From Pseudomonas entomophila (GTDB lineage: Bacteria > Pseudomonadota > Gammaproteobacteria > Pseudomonadales > Pseudomonadaceae): a stretch of 64,000 nucleotides of DNA. Position 1 is the stretch's first letter. Every line of letters starts with the position of its first letter. Below, piece after piece: positions 10,792-20,445 of this stretch. The position numbers and the translations under genes were made by a program. Under the pieces are notes generated by a model that was not told the origin of the DNA, made no database searches, and was given only the letters and a program-made list of their open reading frames with translations. Location of the stretch: assembly GCF_029478665.1 (NCBI RefSeq), contig NZ_JARPQB010000004.1, positions 52,503 through 116,502 of the forward strand, read 5' to 3'.

Positions 10792-11621
10792 AGCACTGGC
10801 CCCGCGCTGGTGGGCTGCACCAGACGCTCGACGAAAAACTCCAGGTGTCCGCGCGGGTTGGCAGGCAGCGGCCAGCTATCGACCTTCTGCGCAATGGCCT
10901 TGAAGGCCAGCGCGCACTTGGACCGTGGGAAGGCCTCGTAGACCGCCCGCTGCTTCTGCACCGCCTTGCGCACACATTCGTCGTAAGGCACGGCGCCGAC
11001 GTATTGTAGGGCGACGTCGAGAAAGCGATCCGTGACCTTGGTCAACTTGGCAAACAGGTTGCGCCCTTCCTGCGGGCTCTGCGCCATGTTGGCCAGCACG
11101 CGGAAACGATTCATGCCGTAATCGCGGTTGAGCAGCTTGATCAGGGCGTAGGCGTCGGTGATCGAGGTGGGCTCGTCGCAGACCACCAGCAGCACCTCCT
11201 GCGCGGCGCGGACGAAACTGACTACTGAGTCACCAATACCCGCGGCAGTGTCGATCACCAGCACGTCGAGGTTGTCGCCGATCTCGCTGAAGGCCTGGAT
11301 CAGGCCGGCATGCTGGGCCGGCGCCAGGTGCACCATGCTCTGGGTGCCGGAGGCGGCCGGCACGATGCGCACGCCGCCAGGCCCCTGCAACAGCACGTCG
11401 CGCAGCTCGCAACGCCCTTCGATGACGTCGGCCAGGGTGTGCTTGGGCGTCAGGCCCAGCAGTACGTCGACATTGGCCAGGCCCAGGTCGGCGTCCAGCA
11501 GCATGACCCGGCGGCCGAGTTCGGCCAGTGCCAGGGACAGGTTCACTGAAACGTTAGTCTTGCCGACGCCACCTTTGCCACCGGTCACGGCGATCACCTG
11601 TACGGGATGCATGCTACCCAT
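10788..11621 (-). CDS. fleN: FleN (FlhG): flagellar-number ATPase and FleQ antagonist
   Basis: A 277-aa MinD/ParA-like ATPase with deviant Walker A at residues 14-22 (GGKGGVGKT), VMLLDADLGLANVD, and Walker B LVIDTAAGIGDSV. In Pseudomonas FleN keeps the flagellum number at one or a few by binding FleQ and inhibiting its activator function. It lies directly after flhF (114-nt gap) and overlaps fliA by 4 nt. MHPVQV three codons downstream (11612) is an alternative start. Confidence 0.95.
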   Translation of the reverse strand: MGSMHPVQVIAVTGGKGGVGKTNVSVNLSLALAELGRRVMLLDADLGLANVDVLLGLTPKHTLADVIEGRCELRDVLLQGPGGVRIVPAASGTQSMVHLAPAQHAGLIQAFSEIGDNLDVLVIDTAAGIGDSVVSFVRAAQEVLLVVCDEPTSITDAYALIKLLNRDYGMNRFRVLANMAQSPQEGRNLFAKLTKVTDRFLDVALQYVGAVPYDECVRKAVQKQRAVYEAFPRSKCALAFKAIAQKVDSWPLPANPRGHLEFFVERLVQPTSAGPVL

Positions 11622-11735
11622 GTCTGTTCTTTACCTTGTCTCGCTTGGACCCAGGCCACATGAGGGGCTGAACGCTCAAGGCCACGGACAGGCCGGGCAA
11701 CCCCATGATGTAGGTACGTTGCACAGTATTCACCC

Positions 11736-13046
11736 TCAACCCGCTCGCTTGCCGGGGCTGTGGTAGAGATCAGCGAACATGTCGGCCATGGCCTCTTCGC
11801 TGGGCTCGTCCTGCATCTGTACGCTTACCGCGCGACTCACCAGCTGGTGCTTGCGCGGCAATTGCAGGTCATCAGGAATGCGTGGCCCGTCGGTCAGGTA
11901 GGCCACCGGCAATTCATGGCTGATAGCCAGGCTCAGCACTTCGCCGAGGCAAGCCGTTTCATCGAGTTTGGTCAGGATGCAACCGGCCAGGCCGCAGCGT
12001 TTGTAGCTGTGGTAGGCGGCGGTGAGCACCTGCTTCTGGCTGGTGGTTGCCAGCACCAGGTAGTTCTTGGCGGCGATGCCGCGCCCGGCCAGCGTCTCCA
12101 GCTGCATGCGCAGCGCCGGGTCGCTGGCCTGCAGGCCAGCGGTGTCGATCAGCACCACGCGCTTGCGCAGCAGGGGGTCGAGGGCCTGGGCCAACGACTC
12201 GCCCGGGTCGACGTAGGTGACCGGCACGTTGAGGATGCGCCCAAGGGTCTTGAGCTGCTCCTGGGCGCCGATGCGGTAGCTGTCCATGCTCACCAGCGCC
12301 AGGTTGTTCGCGCCGTACTTGAGCACATAGCGGGCGGCCAGCTTGGCCAGCGTGGTGGTCTTGCCCATGCCGGCCGGGCCGACCATGGCGATCACCCCGC
12401 CCTCCTCGATCGGCTCGATCTCGGGCACGTCGATCATCCGCGCCAGGTGCGCCAGCACCATGCGCCAGGCTTGGCGCGGCTCTTCGATTTCAGCCGTGAG
12501 CTCGAGCAGTTCGCGCGCCAGGCCACCGGACAGGCCGAGGCGCTGCAAGCGACGCCAGAGATTGGCCTGTTGCGGCTTGCTGCCCTGCAACTGGCTCCAG
12601 GCCAGCGAGCCAAGCTGCACTTCGAGCAGCTCGCGCAGGCCTGTCAGCTCGAAGCGCATCGCATCGAACAGGCGCGGATCGACCGCCGGCTGAGCGGGCG
12701 CCATCACCGGCGCCGGCTCCTCCACATGCGCTTCGACCAATGGCTCGGAGGCCGTCAGCGACTGGCCGGCGAACAGTTGGCGATTACCCTCGCCCAGCTC
12801 GCTGCGGTCATTGATTTGCGCCTGGGCGGTGACGATGCGCGACTGCGTCTTGCGCAGCTCGTCCTCGAGCTCGGCATTGGGTACGCGTGGGGCCAGGGCG
12901 GACAGCTTGTAGTCCAGCGCGGCCGTCAGTTCGACACCGCCGGCGATGCGCCGGTTGCCGATGATGGCGGCGTCGGAGCCGAGCTCATCCCGGACCAGCT
13001 TCATGGCCTGACGCATATCGGCGGCGAAAAAACGCTTAACTTGCAT
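11736..13046 (-). CDS. flhF: FlhF: SRP-like GTPase for polar flagellum placement
   Basis: A 436-aa SRP-family GTPase. It has a basic N-terminus (MQVKRFFAADMRQAM), a variable B region to about residue 130, then the NG domain with P-loop GPAGMGKTT (223-231), DTAGL, and TKLDE specificity motif. FlhF recruits early flagellar components to the pole and acts together with FleN. It follows flhA with an 11-nt gap. Confidence 0.96.
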   Translation of the reverse strand: MQVKRFFAADMRQAMKLVRDELGSDAAIIGNRRIAGGVELTAALDYKLSALAPRVPNAELEDELRKTQSRIVTAQAQINDRSELGEGNRQLFAGQSLTASEPLVEAHVEEPAPVMAPAQPAVDPRLFDAMRFELTGLRELLEVQLGSLAWSQLQGSKPQQANLWRRLQRLGLSGGLARELLELTAEIEEPRQAWRMVLAHLARMIDVPEIEPIEEGGVIAMVGPAGMGKTTTLAKLAARYVLKYGANNLALVSMDSYRIGAQEQLKTLGRILNVPVTYVDPGESLAQALDPLLRKRVVLIDTAGLQASDPALRMQLETLAGRGIAAKNYLVLATTSQKQVLTAAYHSYKRCGLAGCILTKLDETACLGEVLSLAISHELPVAYLTDGPRIPDDLQLPRKHQLVSRAVSVQMQDEPSEEAMADMFADLYHSPGKRAG

Positions 13047-13057
13047 AACCCACTACC

Positions 13058-15187
13058 TCAGCCATTTGGGCCCACGGTGGCAACGATGGTGACTTGCTTG
13101 TTGTCAGGTATTTCCTGATACGCCAAAACATGCAAATTCGGTACAGCCAGGCGGCCGAAGCGCGACAGCATGGCCCGGATCGGGCCGGCCACCAGGAGGA
13201 TGGCCGGCTGGCCCTGCATTTCCTGACGCTGGGCTGCCTCGATCAACGAACGCTGAAGCTTTTCGGCCATGCTTGGTTCAAGAAGAACACCATCTTCCTG
13301 ACCCTGCCCGGCCCTTTGCAGACTATTGAGCAAGATCTGTTCCAACCTTGGCTCAAGGGTGATCACAGGCAGCTCGGACTCAACGCCGACAATGCTTTGC
13401 ACGATGGCGCGACACAATCCGACCCGCACTACCGCCACCAGCGCGGCGGTATCTTGACTCTTCATCGCATTGTTGGCGATGGCCTCGGCAATGCTGCGGA
13501 TGTCACGCACCGGCACTTGCTCGGCAAGCAACGCCTGAAGGACCTTGAGCAGCCCCGACAAGGAAATGACACCCGGCACCACCTCTTCAGCCAGTTTCGG
13601 CGAGACCTTGGCCAGCACTTGAAGCAGTTGCTGGACCTCTTCGTGGCCGATCAGCTCGTGGCAGTGCTTCTGCAGGATCTGGTTCAAGTGCGTGGCGACC
13701 ACGGTACTGGCGTCCACCACCGTATAGCCCAGCGACTGCGCCTGCGCACGCTGGGCAATGTCGATCCATACCGCTTCCAGGCCGAACGCCGGATCGCGGG
13801 CAGCAATACCGTTGAGGGTGCCGAACACCTGCCCAGGGTTGATCGCCAGCTCGCGATCCGGGTAGATCTCCGCCTCGGCGAGGATCACGCCCATCAGCGT
13901 CAGGCGGTAGGCGCTGGGCTGCAGGTCGAGATTGTCACGGATGTGCACGGTGGGCATGAGGAAGCCCAAGTCTTGCGAGAGCTTCTTGCGCACCCCCTTG
14001 ATCCGCGCCAAGAGTTGGCCACCCTGGTTGCGGTCGACCAGCGGGATCAGGCGATAGCCCACTTCCAGGCCGATCATGTCGATGGGGGTGACGTCGTCCC
14101 AGCCCAGCTCCTTGGTTTCCAGCGCCCGCTGCGGCGATGGCAGCAGGTCTTGCTGGCGCTGCAACTCCTGCTCGGCTTCGACCTTGACCTTCTGCTGCTT
14201 CTTCCACACCAGGTAGGCGCCACCGGCGGCCAGCAGGCCAAGGCTGAGGAAGGCGATGTGCGGCATGCCCGGCACCAGGCCCATGACGATCATCAGGCCG
14301 GCGGACACCGCCAGCGCCTTTGGCGAATCGAACATCTGCCGGTTGATCAGCTTGCCCATGTCCTCGGAGCCCGAGGCACGGGTCACCATGATCGCGGCGG
14401 CGGTGGACAGCAACAGTGATGGCAATTGCGCCACCAAACCGTCACCGATGGTCAACAGGGCGTAGACCTTGCCGGCATCGGCAAAGGACATGTTGTGCTG
14501 CAGCATGCCGATGAGCATGCCACCGATCAGGTTGATGAACAGGATCAGCAGGCCGGCGATGGCGTCGCCACGGACGAACTTGCTGGCACCGTCCATCGAG
14601 CCGTAGAACTCGGCTTCCTGGGCGACTTCGGCACGACGTGACTTGGCCTGGGCCTGGTCGATCAGGCCGGCATTGAGGTCGGCGTCGATGGCCATCTGCT
14701 TGCCGGGCATCGCGTCAAGGGTGAAGCGCGCGCTCACTTCGGAGATGCGCCCGGCACCCTTGGTCACGACCACGAAGTTGATGATCATGAGGATGGCGAA
14801 CACCACCGCACCCACGACATAGTTGCCGCCGATCACCACCTCGCCGAAGGCCTGGATCACCTTGCCCGCGGCGCCATGGCCTTCCTGGCCGTGGAGCATG
14901 ACCACCCGGGTGGAGGCGACGTTCAGGGCCAGGCGCAGCAGCGTGGCGACCAGCAGGATGGTGGGGAAGGCGGCGAAGTCCAGCGGGCGCAGGGCGTAGA
15001 CGCAGACCAGCAGGACCACGATCGACAGGGCGATGTTGAAGGTGAAGAAGACGTCGAGCAGGAACGGCGGGATCGGCAACATCATCATTGCCAGCATCAC
15101 CAGCAACAGCAGCGGCACGCCGAGGTTGCCCCGGCCGAGACCGGCCAGGTTGTTGCGGGCGTTGCTGATTAACTGAGTGCGATCCAC
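13058..15187 (-). CDS. flhA: Flagellar type III export gate protein FlhA
   Basis: A 709-aa inner-membrane export gate component. The N-terminal half has about eight membrane helices and the FHIPEP-type loop (ARFTLDAMPGKQMAIDADLNAG). The C-terminal cytosolic half (from about 350) docks chaperone-substrate complexes. It is the first gene of the flhA-flhF-fleN-fliA unit; a sigma-54-like promoter lies about 58 nt before the ATG. Length matches the family (about 690-710). Confidence 0.97.
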   Translation of the reverse strand: MDRTQLISNARNNLAGLGRGNLGVPLLLLVMLAMMMLPIPPFLLDVFFTFNIALSIVVLLVCVYALRPLDFAAFPTILLVATLLRLALNVASTRVVMLHGQEGHGAAGKVIQAFGEVVIGGNYVVGAVVFAILMIINFVVVTKGAGRISEVSARFTLDAMPGKQMAIDADLNAGLIDQAQAKSRRAEVAQEAEFYGSMDGASKFVRGDAIAGLLILFINLIGGMLIGMLQHNMSFADAGKVYALLTIGDGLVAQLPSLLLSTAAAIMVTRASGSEDMGKLINRQMFDSPKALAVSAGLMIVMGLVPGMPHIAFLSLGLLAAGGAYLVWKKQQKVKVEAEQELQRQQDLLPSPQRALETKELGWDDVTPIDMIGLEVGYRLIPLVDRNQGGQLLARIKGVRKKLSQDLGFLMPTVHIRDNLDLQPSAYRLTLMGVILAEAEIYPDRELAINPGQVFGTLNGIAARDPAFGLEAVWIDIAQRAQAQSLGYTVVDASTVVATHLNQILQKHCHELIGHEEVQQLLQVLAKVSPKLAEEVVPGVISLSGLLKVLQALLAEQVPVRDIRSIAEAIANNAMKSQDTAALVAVVRVGLCRAIVQSIVGVESELPVITLEPRLEQILLNSLQRAGQGQEDGVLLEPSMAEKLQRSLIEAAQRQEMQGQPAILLVAGPIRAMLSRFGRLAVPNLHVLAYQEIPDNKQVTIVATVGPNG

Positions 15188-15244
15188 CGCGAGTCCTCTT
15201 CAAGCAAAAACTTTGACGCCTGCGTGGCGCCTGGCGCTGCTCTT

Positions 15245-15260
15245 TGCAAGAAGCCTTCCA
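15245..15260 (-). promoter_or_regulatory. Sigma-54-type promoter for flhA
   Basis: On the minus strand TGG-AAGGCTTCTT-GCA has the obligatory GG and GC 10 nt apart. The -12 part TTGCA is consensus; the -24 part (TGGAAG versus TGGCAC) is weaker. It predicts an mRNA start near 15234 and a leader of about 47 nt. Confidence 0.6.
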
Positions 15261-15370
15261 ACTTTTTCGGGGGTGGGGATATTTTGCGGGGCGCGGGCCT
15301 TGGATCGCGTGTTGGCGGACAGGGGGCAGGCGATTTTTCTGCAGGGGTATTGAGATCGAGCGCCGCCCGC

Positions 15371-15400
15371 GCGGCGCATCGCGGATGAATCCGCTCCTAC
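15371..15400 (+). repeat. REP element, first arm of inverted pair
   Basis: Thirty bases ending in ATCCGCTCCTAC. They are the exact reverse complement of 15477-15506, 76 bp away. The GTAGGAGCGGATTCATCCGC core is the Pseudomonas REP type. A paired inverted arrangement can fold and may also mark the flhB transcript end. Confidence 0.85.
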
Positions 15401-15476
15401 ATCGGTTGCAACGTGCCCATGCCTGACAGGCCATGGTTGCCTGCCCTGCGTGTACGACGCGATTTATCGGCTGGCT

Positions 15477-15506
15477 GTAGGAGCGGATTCATCCGCGATG
15501 CGCCGC
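15477..15506 (-). repeat. REP element, second arm of inverted pair
   Basis: Exact reverse complement of 15371-15400, beginning GTAGGAGCGGATTCATCCGC. It lies 29 nt after the flhB stop codon in the transcription direction. Confidence 0.85.
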
Positions 15507-15535
15507 ACAAGCGGCGCCCGCCCCATCAGCCAACC

Positions 15536-16678
15536 TCAACTATCGCGCCGCAAATCCTCGGGAATTGGCAGATCTTTCTTCAACGGCTCCGGCGCCTTGC
15601 CCTTGCCCGCCCGGTACTGGCGAATCTGGAACACATAGGCCAACACCTGCGCCACCGCCAGGTACAACCCCGCCGGAATTTCCTCTTCCAGCTCGGTGGA
15701 ATAGTAGATAGCCCGCGCCAGTGCCGGCGACTCGAGGATCTGCACCTTGTGCTCGACGCCGATCTCGCGCATCTTCAGCGCCAGGAAATCCGTGCCCTTG
15801 GCCAGCAGCAACGGCGCCGCCCCACCCTTCTCCGGGTCGTATTGCAGCGCCACCGCATAGTGCGTCGGGTTGGTGATGATCACGTCAGCCTCGGGCACCG
15901 CCGCCATCATGCGCCGCTGCGAAGCCTCCCGCTGCAACTGGCGAATACGCTGCTTCACCTCAGGCTTGCCCTCGGAGTCCTTGTACTCGTCACGCACTTC
16001 CTGCTTGGTCATCTTCAGCTTCTTGTGCGCCTGCCAGAGCTGGAACGGCACGTCCGCCGCCGCGATCAACAGCAACCCGGCCGCCATCCACAAGGCGCTC
16101 CAGCCCACCACCTGCACGGCATGGATGACCGCCTGCTCCAGAGGCTCGTTGGCAATCGACATCAGCGCCTGGCGGTCACTGGCCAGCACCACCAGCGCCA
16201 CCACCAGGATGACCAGGAACTTGGCGATGGCCTTGAGCAACTCGGTCAACGCATGCAGGGAAAACATGCGCTTGATCCCCGCCAACGGGTTCATCCGGCT
16301 GAACTTGGGCTGCAGCAGGCTGCCCGAGAAGAGGAAGCCCCCCAGGGCGATGGGCGCGACAAAGGAGATCACGAACAGCAGGATCAGCACCGGCTGCACC
16401 GACCAGATCGCCATCTTGCCCGACGCCAGCAGGAACGCACCCATGCTGCGCTCGTCCACGATCACCTCACGGGTGAGGGTGAAGTTCGCACGCATCAGCG
16501 TCATCAATGTTTCGGCCATCTGCCCACCGAACGCCAACAGCCCGCCAGCACCCGCCAGCGTCACCGCCACCGTATTGAGCTCCTTGGACCGGGCGATCTC
16601 ACCTTTCTCGCGCGCGTCGCGCTTGCGCTTGTCGGTGGGTTCTTCCGTCTTGTCCTGACCGCTCTCGCTTTCCGACAT
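15536..16678 (-). CDS. flhB: Flagellar export gate and substrate-switch protein FlhB
   Basis: A 380-aa export apparatus protein with four membrane helices (within about residues 35-210) and a cytosolic domain that cleaves itself at N270-P271-T272-H273 (VIITNPTHYAV). It switches export from rod/hook to filament substrates after contact with FliK. It is the last gene of the fliL-fliR-flhB series, 2 nt after fliR. Followed by the REP pair. Confidence 0.97.
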   Translation of the reverse strand: MSESESGQDKTEEPTDKRKRDAREKGEIARSKELNTVAVTLAGAGGLLAFGGQMAETLMTLMRANFTLTREVIVDERSMGAFLLASGKMAIWSVQPVLILLFVISFVAPIALGGFLFSGSLLQPKFSRMNPLAGIKRMFSLHALTELLKAIAKFLVILVVALVVLASDRQALMSIANEPLEQAVIHAVQVVGWSALWMAAGLLLIAAADVPFQLWQAHKKLKMTKQEVRDEYKDSEGKPEVKQRIRQLQREASQRRMMAAVPEADVIITNPTHYAVALQYDPEKGGAAPLLLAKGTDFLALKMREIGVEHKVQILESPALARAIYYSTELEEEIPAGLYLAVAQVLAYVFQIRQYRAGKGKAPEPLKKDLPIPEDLRRDS

Positions 16679-16680
16679 GC

Positions 16681-17457
16681 TCAGCGCGCCCGTGCCAGTT
16701 CACGCAGCCACTGCAGCGCTTCGCTGGCCAGTGCCTGATAGTGGGAGAGAATATCGGCCAGGCCGACCCAGAAGATGCCGAGCCCCAGCACCAGGGTCAG
16801 CGGGAAACCGATGGAAAAGATATTCAACTGCGGCGCCGCTCGCGTCATCACGCCAAACGCGACGTTGACCACCAGCAGCGCGGCGATCGCCGGCAGGATC
16901 AGCAACAGCCCCGCCCCCAGCACCCAGCTCAGGCGCCCGGCCATCTCCCAGAAATGATTGACCACCAGCGCATTGCCCACTGGCAGGGTGGTGAAGCTTT
17001 CAGTGAGGATCTCGAACGCCACCAGATGGCCGTTCATCACCAGGAACAGCACACTCACCAGCATGGTCATAAACTGGCTGACCACCGCGACGTTGACGCC
17101 GTTGGCCGGGTCGACCATCGACGCGAAGGCCATGCCCATCTGCACCGCGACGATCTGCCCCGCCACCACGAACGCCTGGAACAGCAACTGCAGGGAGAAA
17201 CCGAACAACGCACCGACGATGATCTGCTCCCCGCACAACAGCACCCCGCGCAGGCTCAGCGGGTCGATTTCAGGCAGCGGCGGCAGGCCCGGCACGATCA
17301 CCACGGTGATGGCCACGGCGGCGTACAGCCTTACCCGCGCCGGCAGCATCTTGGTGCCGAAGATGGGCATGGTCATCAACAGCGCCGTCACCCTGAACAA
17401 CGGCAGGATGAAGGTGGCGACCCAGGTGCCGATCTGCGTGTCGGTCAGCTCGAGCAT
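16681..17457 (-). CDS. fliR: Flagellar export gate protein FliR
   Basis: A 258-aa, very hydrophobic inner-membrane protein of the FliPQR export channel, with about six membrane helices and the conserved QMGMAFASMVDP segment. It lies between fliQ (7-nt gap) and flhB. Confidence 0.96.
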   Translation of the reverse strand: MLELTDTQIGTWVATFILPLFRVTALLMTMPIFGTKMLPARVRLYAAVAITVVIVPGLPPLPEIDPLSLRGVLLCGEQIIVGALFGFSLQLLFQAFVVAGQIVAVQMGMAFASMVDPANGVNVAVVSQFMTMLVSVLFLVMNGHLVAFEILTESFTTLPVGNALVVNHFWEMAGRLSWVLGAGLLLILPAIAALLVVNVAFGVMTRAAPQLNIFSIGFPLTLVLGLGIFWVGLADILSHYQALASEALQWLRELARAR

Positions 17458-17464
17458 CGCAGCG

Positions 17465-17734
17465 TCAACCGATCAGCTGCGGAATGCTGGTGTACAGACT
17501 GATGAAGTACTCCATGAACTTCTGCACCAGCCATGGCCCGGCAACGATCAGCGTGATCAGCATCACCAGCAGGCGCGGCAGGAAGCTCAAGGTCTGTTCG
17601 TTGATCTGCGTGGCGGCCTGGAACATGGCCACCACCAGGCCCACCAGCAGGCTCGGCACCACCAGCACCGCCACCATCAGGGTGGTCAGCCACAAGGCGT
17701 TGCGGAACAGGTCGACTGCAACTTCAGGTGTCAT
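17465..17734 (-). CDS. fliQ: Flagellar export gate protein FliQ
   Basis: An 89-aa protein with two membrane helices, of standard FliQ length, with the family motif FQAATQINEQTLSFLPR in the middle. It is a component of the FliPQR channel and follows fliP. Confidence 0.96.
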   Translation of the reverse strand: MTPEVAVDLFRNALWLTTLMVAVLVVPSLLVGLVVAMFQAATQINEQTLSFLPRLLVMLITLIVAGPWLVQKFMEYFISLYTSIPQLIG

Positions 17735-17755
17735 GCAAAGCCCTCCTTGATGGCG

Positions 17756-18511
17756 TCAGACGCCACCGAAACTGCCGGCCAGGGTGCCCATGATCAACGC
17801 CCAGCCATCGACCAGCACGAACAGCATGATCTTGAACGGCAACGAGATGATCAGCGGCGACAGCATCATCATGCCCATCGCCATCAGCACACTGGCGACC
17901 ACCATGTCGATGATCAGGAACGGGATGAAGATCATGAAGCCGATCTGGAACGCGGTCTTGAGCTCGGAGGTGACGAACGCCGGCACCAGGATGGTCAGCG
18001 GCACCTGCTCGGGGCCAGCGATATCGGTGCGCTTGGACAGGCGCATGAACAAGTCGAGGTCGCTCTGCCGGGTCTGTGCCAGCATGAAGTCCTTGAGTGG
18101 CCCCTGGGCCTTGTCGATGGCCTGCTGGGCGGTCATCTGCTCGGCCAGGTAGGGCTGGATGGCATCCTTGTTCACCCGCTCGAAGACCGGCGCCATGATG
18201 AACATGGTGAGGAACAGCGCCATGCCCGTGAGCACCTGGTTCGACGGCGTCTGCTGCAGGCCCAGGGCCTGGCGCAGGATGGAGAAGACGATGATGATCC
18301 GGGTGAAGCTGGTCATCAGGATGACGAACGCCGGGATGAAGCTCAGCGCCGTCATGATCATCAGGATCTGCAGGCTGACCGAGTACTCCTGCTGCCCGTC
18401 CGCGCCACTGGACAAGGTGATGGCCGGGATCGACAGCGGGTCGGCGGCCAGGGCCAGCGGCGCAGCCAGCAGCAGCGCCAGGGTCAACAGCATGCGCAGG
18501 GCGCCCATCAT
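17756..18511 (-). CDS. fliP: Flagellar export gate protein FliP
   Basis: A 251-aa export channel protein with a cleavable signal-like N-terminus ([16 protein letters not shown]), a periplasmic stretch and further membrane helices. Conserved segments are [26 protein letters not shown] and the C-terminal [14 protein letters not shown]. The ATG at 18511 overlaps the fliO TGA as TGATG; GTG 18514 and ATG 18508 are alternatives. Confidence 0.95.
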   Translation of the reverse strand: MMGALRMLLTLALLLAAPLALAADPLSIPAITLSSGADGQQEYSVSLQILMIMTALSFIPAFVILMTSFTRIIIVFSILRQALGLQQTPSNQVLTGMALFLTMFIMAPVFERVNKDAIQPYLAEQMTAQQAIDKAQGPLKDFMLAQTRQSDLDLFMRLSKRTDIAGPEQVPLTILVPAFVTSELKTAFQIGFMIFIPFLIIDMVVASVLMAMGMMMLSPLIISLPFKIMLFVLVDGWALIMGTLAGSFGGV

Positions 18512-18963
18512 CACTTCTTGTCCTTATGATCCTTGCCCATCAGCTCGAGCAGCCGCTGGGCGAATTCCGGCGCGGCCTGGCGCGCGCCGGCGGGCACCTC
18601 GACGGGCTCGGCGAGCACGTGCAAGGCTTCGATGCTGCCCGGGGTATGACCGATCAGGATCTGTTCCTTGCCAACCTGCACCAGCAACAGCCGGTCACGC
18701 GGGCCGATGGCACGGCTGCCGACGATCTCGATCACCGGCGCGCCGCGCTGCGCGGTGCCCTGCATGCGCCGCAGCAGCCAGGCCAGGAAGAAGATCAGGC
18801 CGACCACCAGCAGCAGGCCGAAGACCATCTGCGCCAATTGCCCACTCACGCTGCCCGGGTTCGCCGCTGGCACCACCGGGGTGGCGGGCTCGGCGGCAGC
18901 GATCACCGCCTCGCTGACCAGCAGCGCGGCGAAGGCCGTGGCGGCTCGCACCATGCCCTTCAC
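18511..18963 (-). CDS. fliO: Flagellar protein FliO
   Basis: A 150-aa protein with a signal-like N-terminus, one strong membrane helix (about 46-68, [20 protein letters not shown]) and a small cytosolic domain ([22 protein letters not shown]). FliO helps assemble the FliPQR core. It directly follows fliN. Confidence 0.93.
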   Translation of the reverse strand: MKGMVRAATAFAALLVSEAVIAAAEPATPVVPAANPGSVSGQLAQMVFGLLLVVGLIFFLAWLLRRMQGTAQRGAPVIEIVGSRAIGPRDRLLLVQVGKEQILIGHTPGSIEALHVLAEPVEVPAGARQAAPEFAQRLLELMGKDHKDKK

Positions 18964-19419
18964 TCAGCGCAGCTTCTTGATACGTTCGCTGGGGCTGATC
19001 ACGTCGGTCAGGCGAATGCCGAACTTCTCGTTGACCACCACCACCTCGCCGTGGGCGATCAGGGTGCCGTTGACCAGCACGTCCAGCGGCTCGCCGGCCA
19101 GGCGGTCGAGCTCGATCACCGAGCCCTGGTTGAGCTGCAGCAGGTTGCGGATGTTGATCTCGGTACTGCCCACTTCCATGGAGATGCTCACCGGAATATC
19201 CAGGATCACATCCAGGTTGGGGCCTTCGAGACTGACGTTCTCGTTGAGCTTGGGCGAGCTTGCGAACTCTTCCATCGGCAGCCGATCGCCACCGGCGTCA
19301 CCGCCAAGCAGGGCATCGATATCGGCCTGTCCGGCATCGCCGGTTTCTTCGAGGGCCGCAGCCCACTCATCGGCCAGGGCCTGTTCCTCTGGGGAGCTGA
19401 TCTCGTTTTCGTTAGCCAT
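18964..19419 (-). CDS. fliN: Flagellar switch protein FliN
   Basis: A 151-aa C-ring protein. The C-terminal SpoA domain (about 75-150: DVILDIPVSISMEVGSTEI, NQGSVIELDRLAGEPLDVLVNG) is the FliN signature. The acidic N-terminal extension includes QADIDALLGG, which resembles the EIDALL CheY-binding motif of FliM. Confidence 0.96.
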   Translation of the reverse strand: MANENEISSPEEQALADEWAAALEETGDAGQADIDALLGGDAGGDRLPMEEFASSPKLNENVSLEGPNLDVILDIPVSISMEVGSTEINIRNLLQLNQGSVIELDRLAGEPLDVLVNGTLIAHGEVVVVNEKFGIRLTDVISPSERIKKLR

Positions 19420-19466
19420 GATTTCCTCGACAACCTTTCAATACGTTTAGAGCGATCGACGCGCCA

Positions 19467-20435
19467 TCAGCGGCGTTCGATCGGGTCGATGATCTGCAGC
19501 GCCAGGGTGCCCTTGTGCGAACCCAGTCGTGCCTTGAACGCCGGTACACCGTTGGCCCGCAACACCAGGTGCTCGGGCAGCTCCACCGGGATCACGTCAC
19601 CCGGCTGCATGTGCAGGATGTCGCGCAGCTTGAGCTGGCGACGGGCAACGGTGGCCGACATCGGCACCGCGACGTCCAGCACGTCCTCGCGCAGGGCCTT
19701 GACCCAGCGTTCGTCCTGGTCGTCCAGGTCGGACTGGAAACCGGCATCGAGCATCTCGCGCACCGGCTCGATCATCGAGTACGGCATGGTCACGTGCAGG
19801 TCGCCGCCACCGCCATCGAGCTCGATGTGGAAGGTCGAGACCACCACCGCCTCGCTGGGGCCGACGATGTTGGCCATGGCCGGGTTGACCTCGGAGTTGA
19901 TGTACTCGAAGTTGACCGGCATGATCGCCTGCCACGCTTCCTTGAGGTCGACAAAGCACTGGTCCAGCACCATGCGCACCACGCGCAGCTCGGTGGGGGT
20001 GAACTCACGCCCCTCGATCTTGGCGTGGCGACCGTCGCCTCCGAAGAAGTTGTCCACCAGCTTGAACACCAGCTTGGCGTCGAGGATGAACAGCGCGGTA
20101 CCGCGCAGCGGCTTGATCTTGACCAGGTTGAGGCTGGTGGGCACGTACAGCGAGTGCACGTACTCGCCGAACTTCATCACCTGCACGCCACCCACGGCCA
20201 CATCCGCGGAACGGCGCAGCAGGTTGAACATGCTGATGCGGGTGTAGCGGGCGAAGCGCTCGTTGATCATTTCCAGGGTCGGCATGCGACCCCGCACGAT
20301 ACGGTCCTGACTGGTCAGGTCGTAGCTCTTGATGCTGCCGGGCTCGCCAGCGCTCTCGGTTTGTACCAGACCATCGTCCACCCCATGCAGCAGGGCGTCG
20401 ATCTCATCCTGGGACAGCAGGTCCTGCACGGCCAT
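19467..20435 (-). CDS. fliM: Flagellar switch protein FliM
   Basis: FliM receives CheY-P and sets rotation direction. The 322-aa protein carries the N-terminal CheY-binding peptide LLSQDEIDALLHG (6-18), the middle FliG-binding domain (YDLTSQDRIVRGRMPTLE onward) and a C-terminal SpoA domain. It is preceded by fliL with a 10-nt gap. Confidence 0.97.
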   Translation of the reverse strand: MAVQDLLSQDEIDALLHGVDDGLVQTESAGEPGSIKSYDLTSQDRIVRGRMPTLEMINERFARYTRISMFNLLRRSADVAVGGVQVMKFGEYVHSLYVPTSLNLVKIKPLRGTALFILDAKLVFKLVDNFFGGDGRHAKIEGREFTPTELRVVRMVLDQCFVDLKEAWQAIMPVNFEYINSEVNPAMANIVGPSEAVVVSTFHIELDGGGGDLHVTMPYSMIEPVREMLDAGFQSDLDDQDERWVKALREDVLDVAVPMSATVARRQLKLRDILHMQPGDVIPVELPEHLVLRANGVPAFKARLGSHKGTLALQIIDPIERR

Positions 20436-20445
20436 CTATGTGCTC

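Larger units (their letters stand above)
15188..15535. other. 348-bp intergenic region between flhB and flhA with inverted REP pair
   Basis: Holds the flhA promoter (15245-15260) and two 30-bp REP copies in exact opposite orientation. A further stem, GGGCGCC...GGCGC type, follows the flhB stop and may serve as its terminator. No open reading frame here looks real. Confidence 0.7.

Noticed and set aside
15464..15471. Perfect GCCGATAA (sigma-28 -10) on the minus strand in the flhB-flhA gap
   Set aside because: The -35 position reads GAAT instead of TAAA, it overlaps the edge of a REP element, and it lies nearly 280 nt before flhA.
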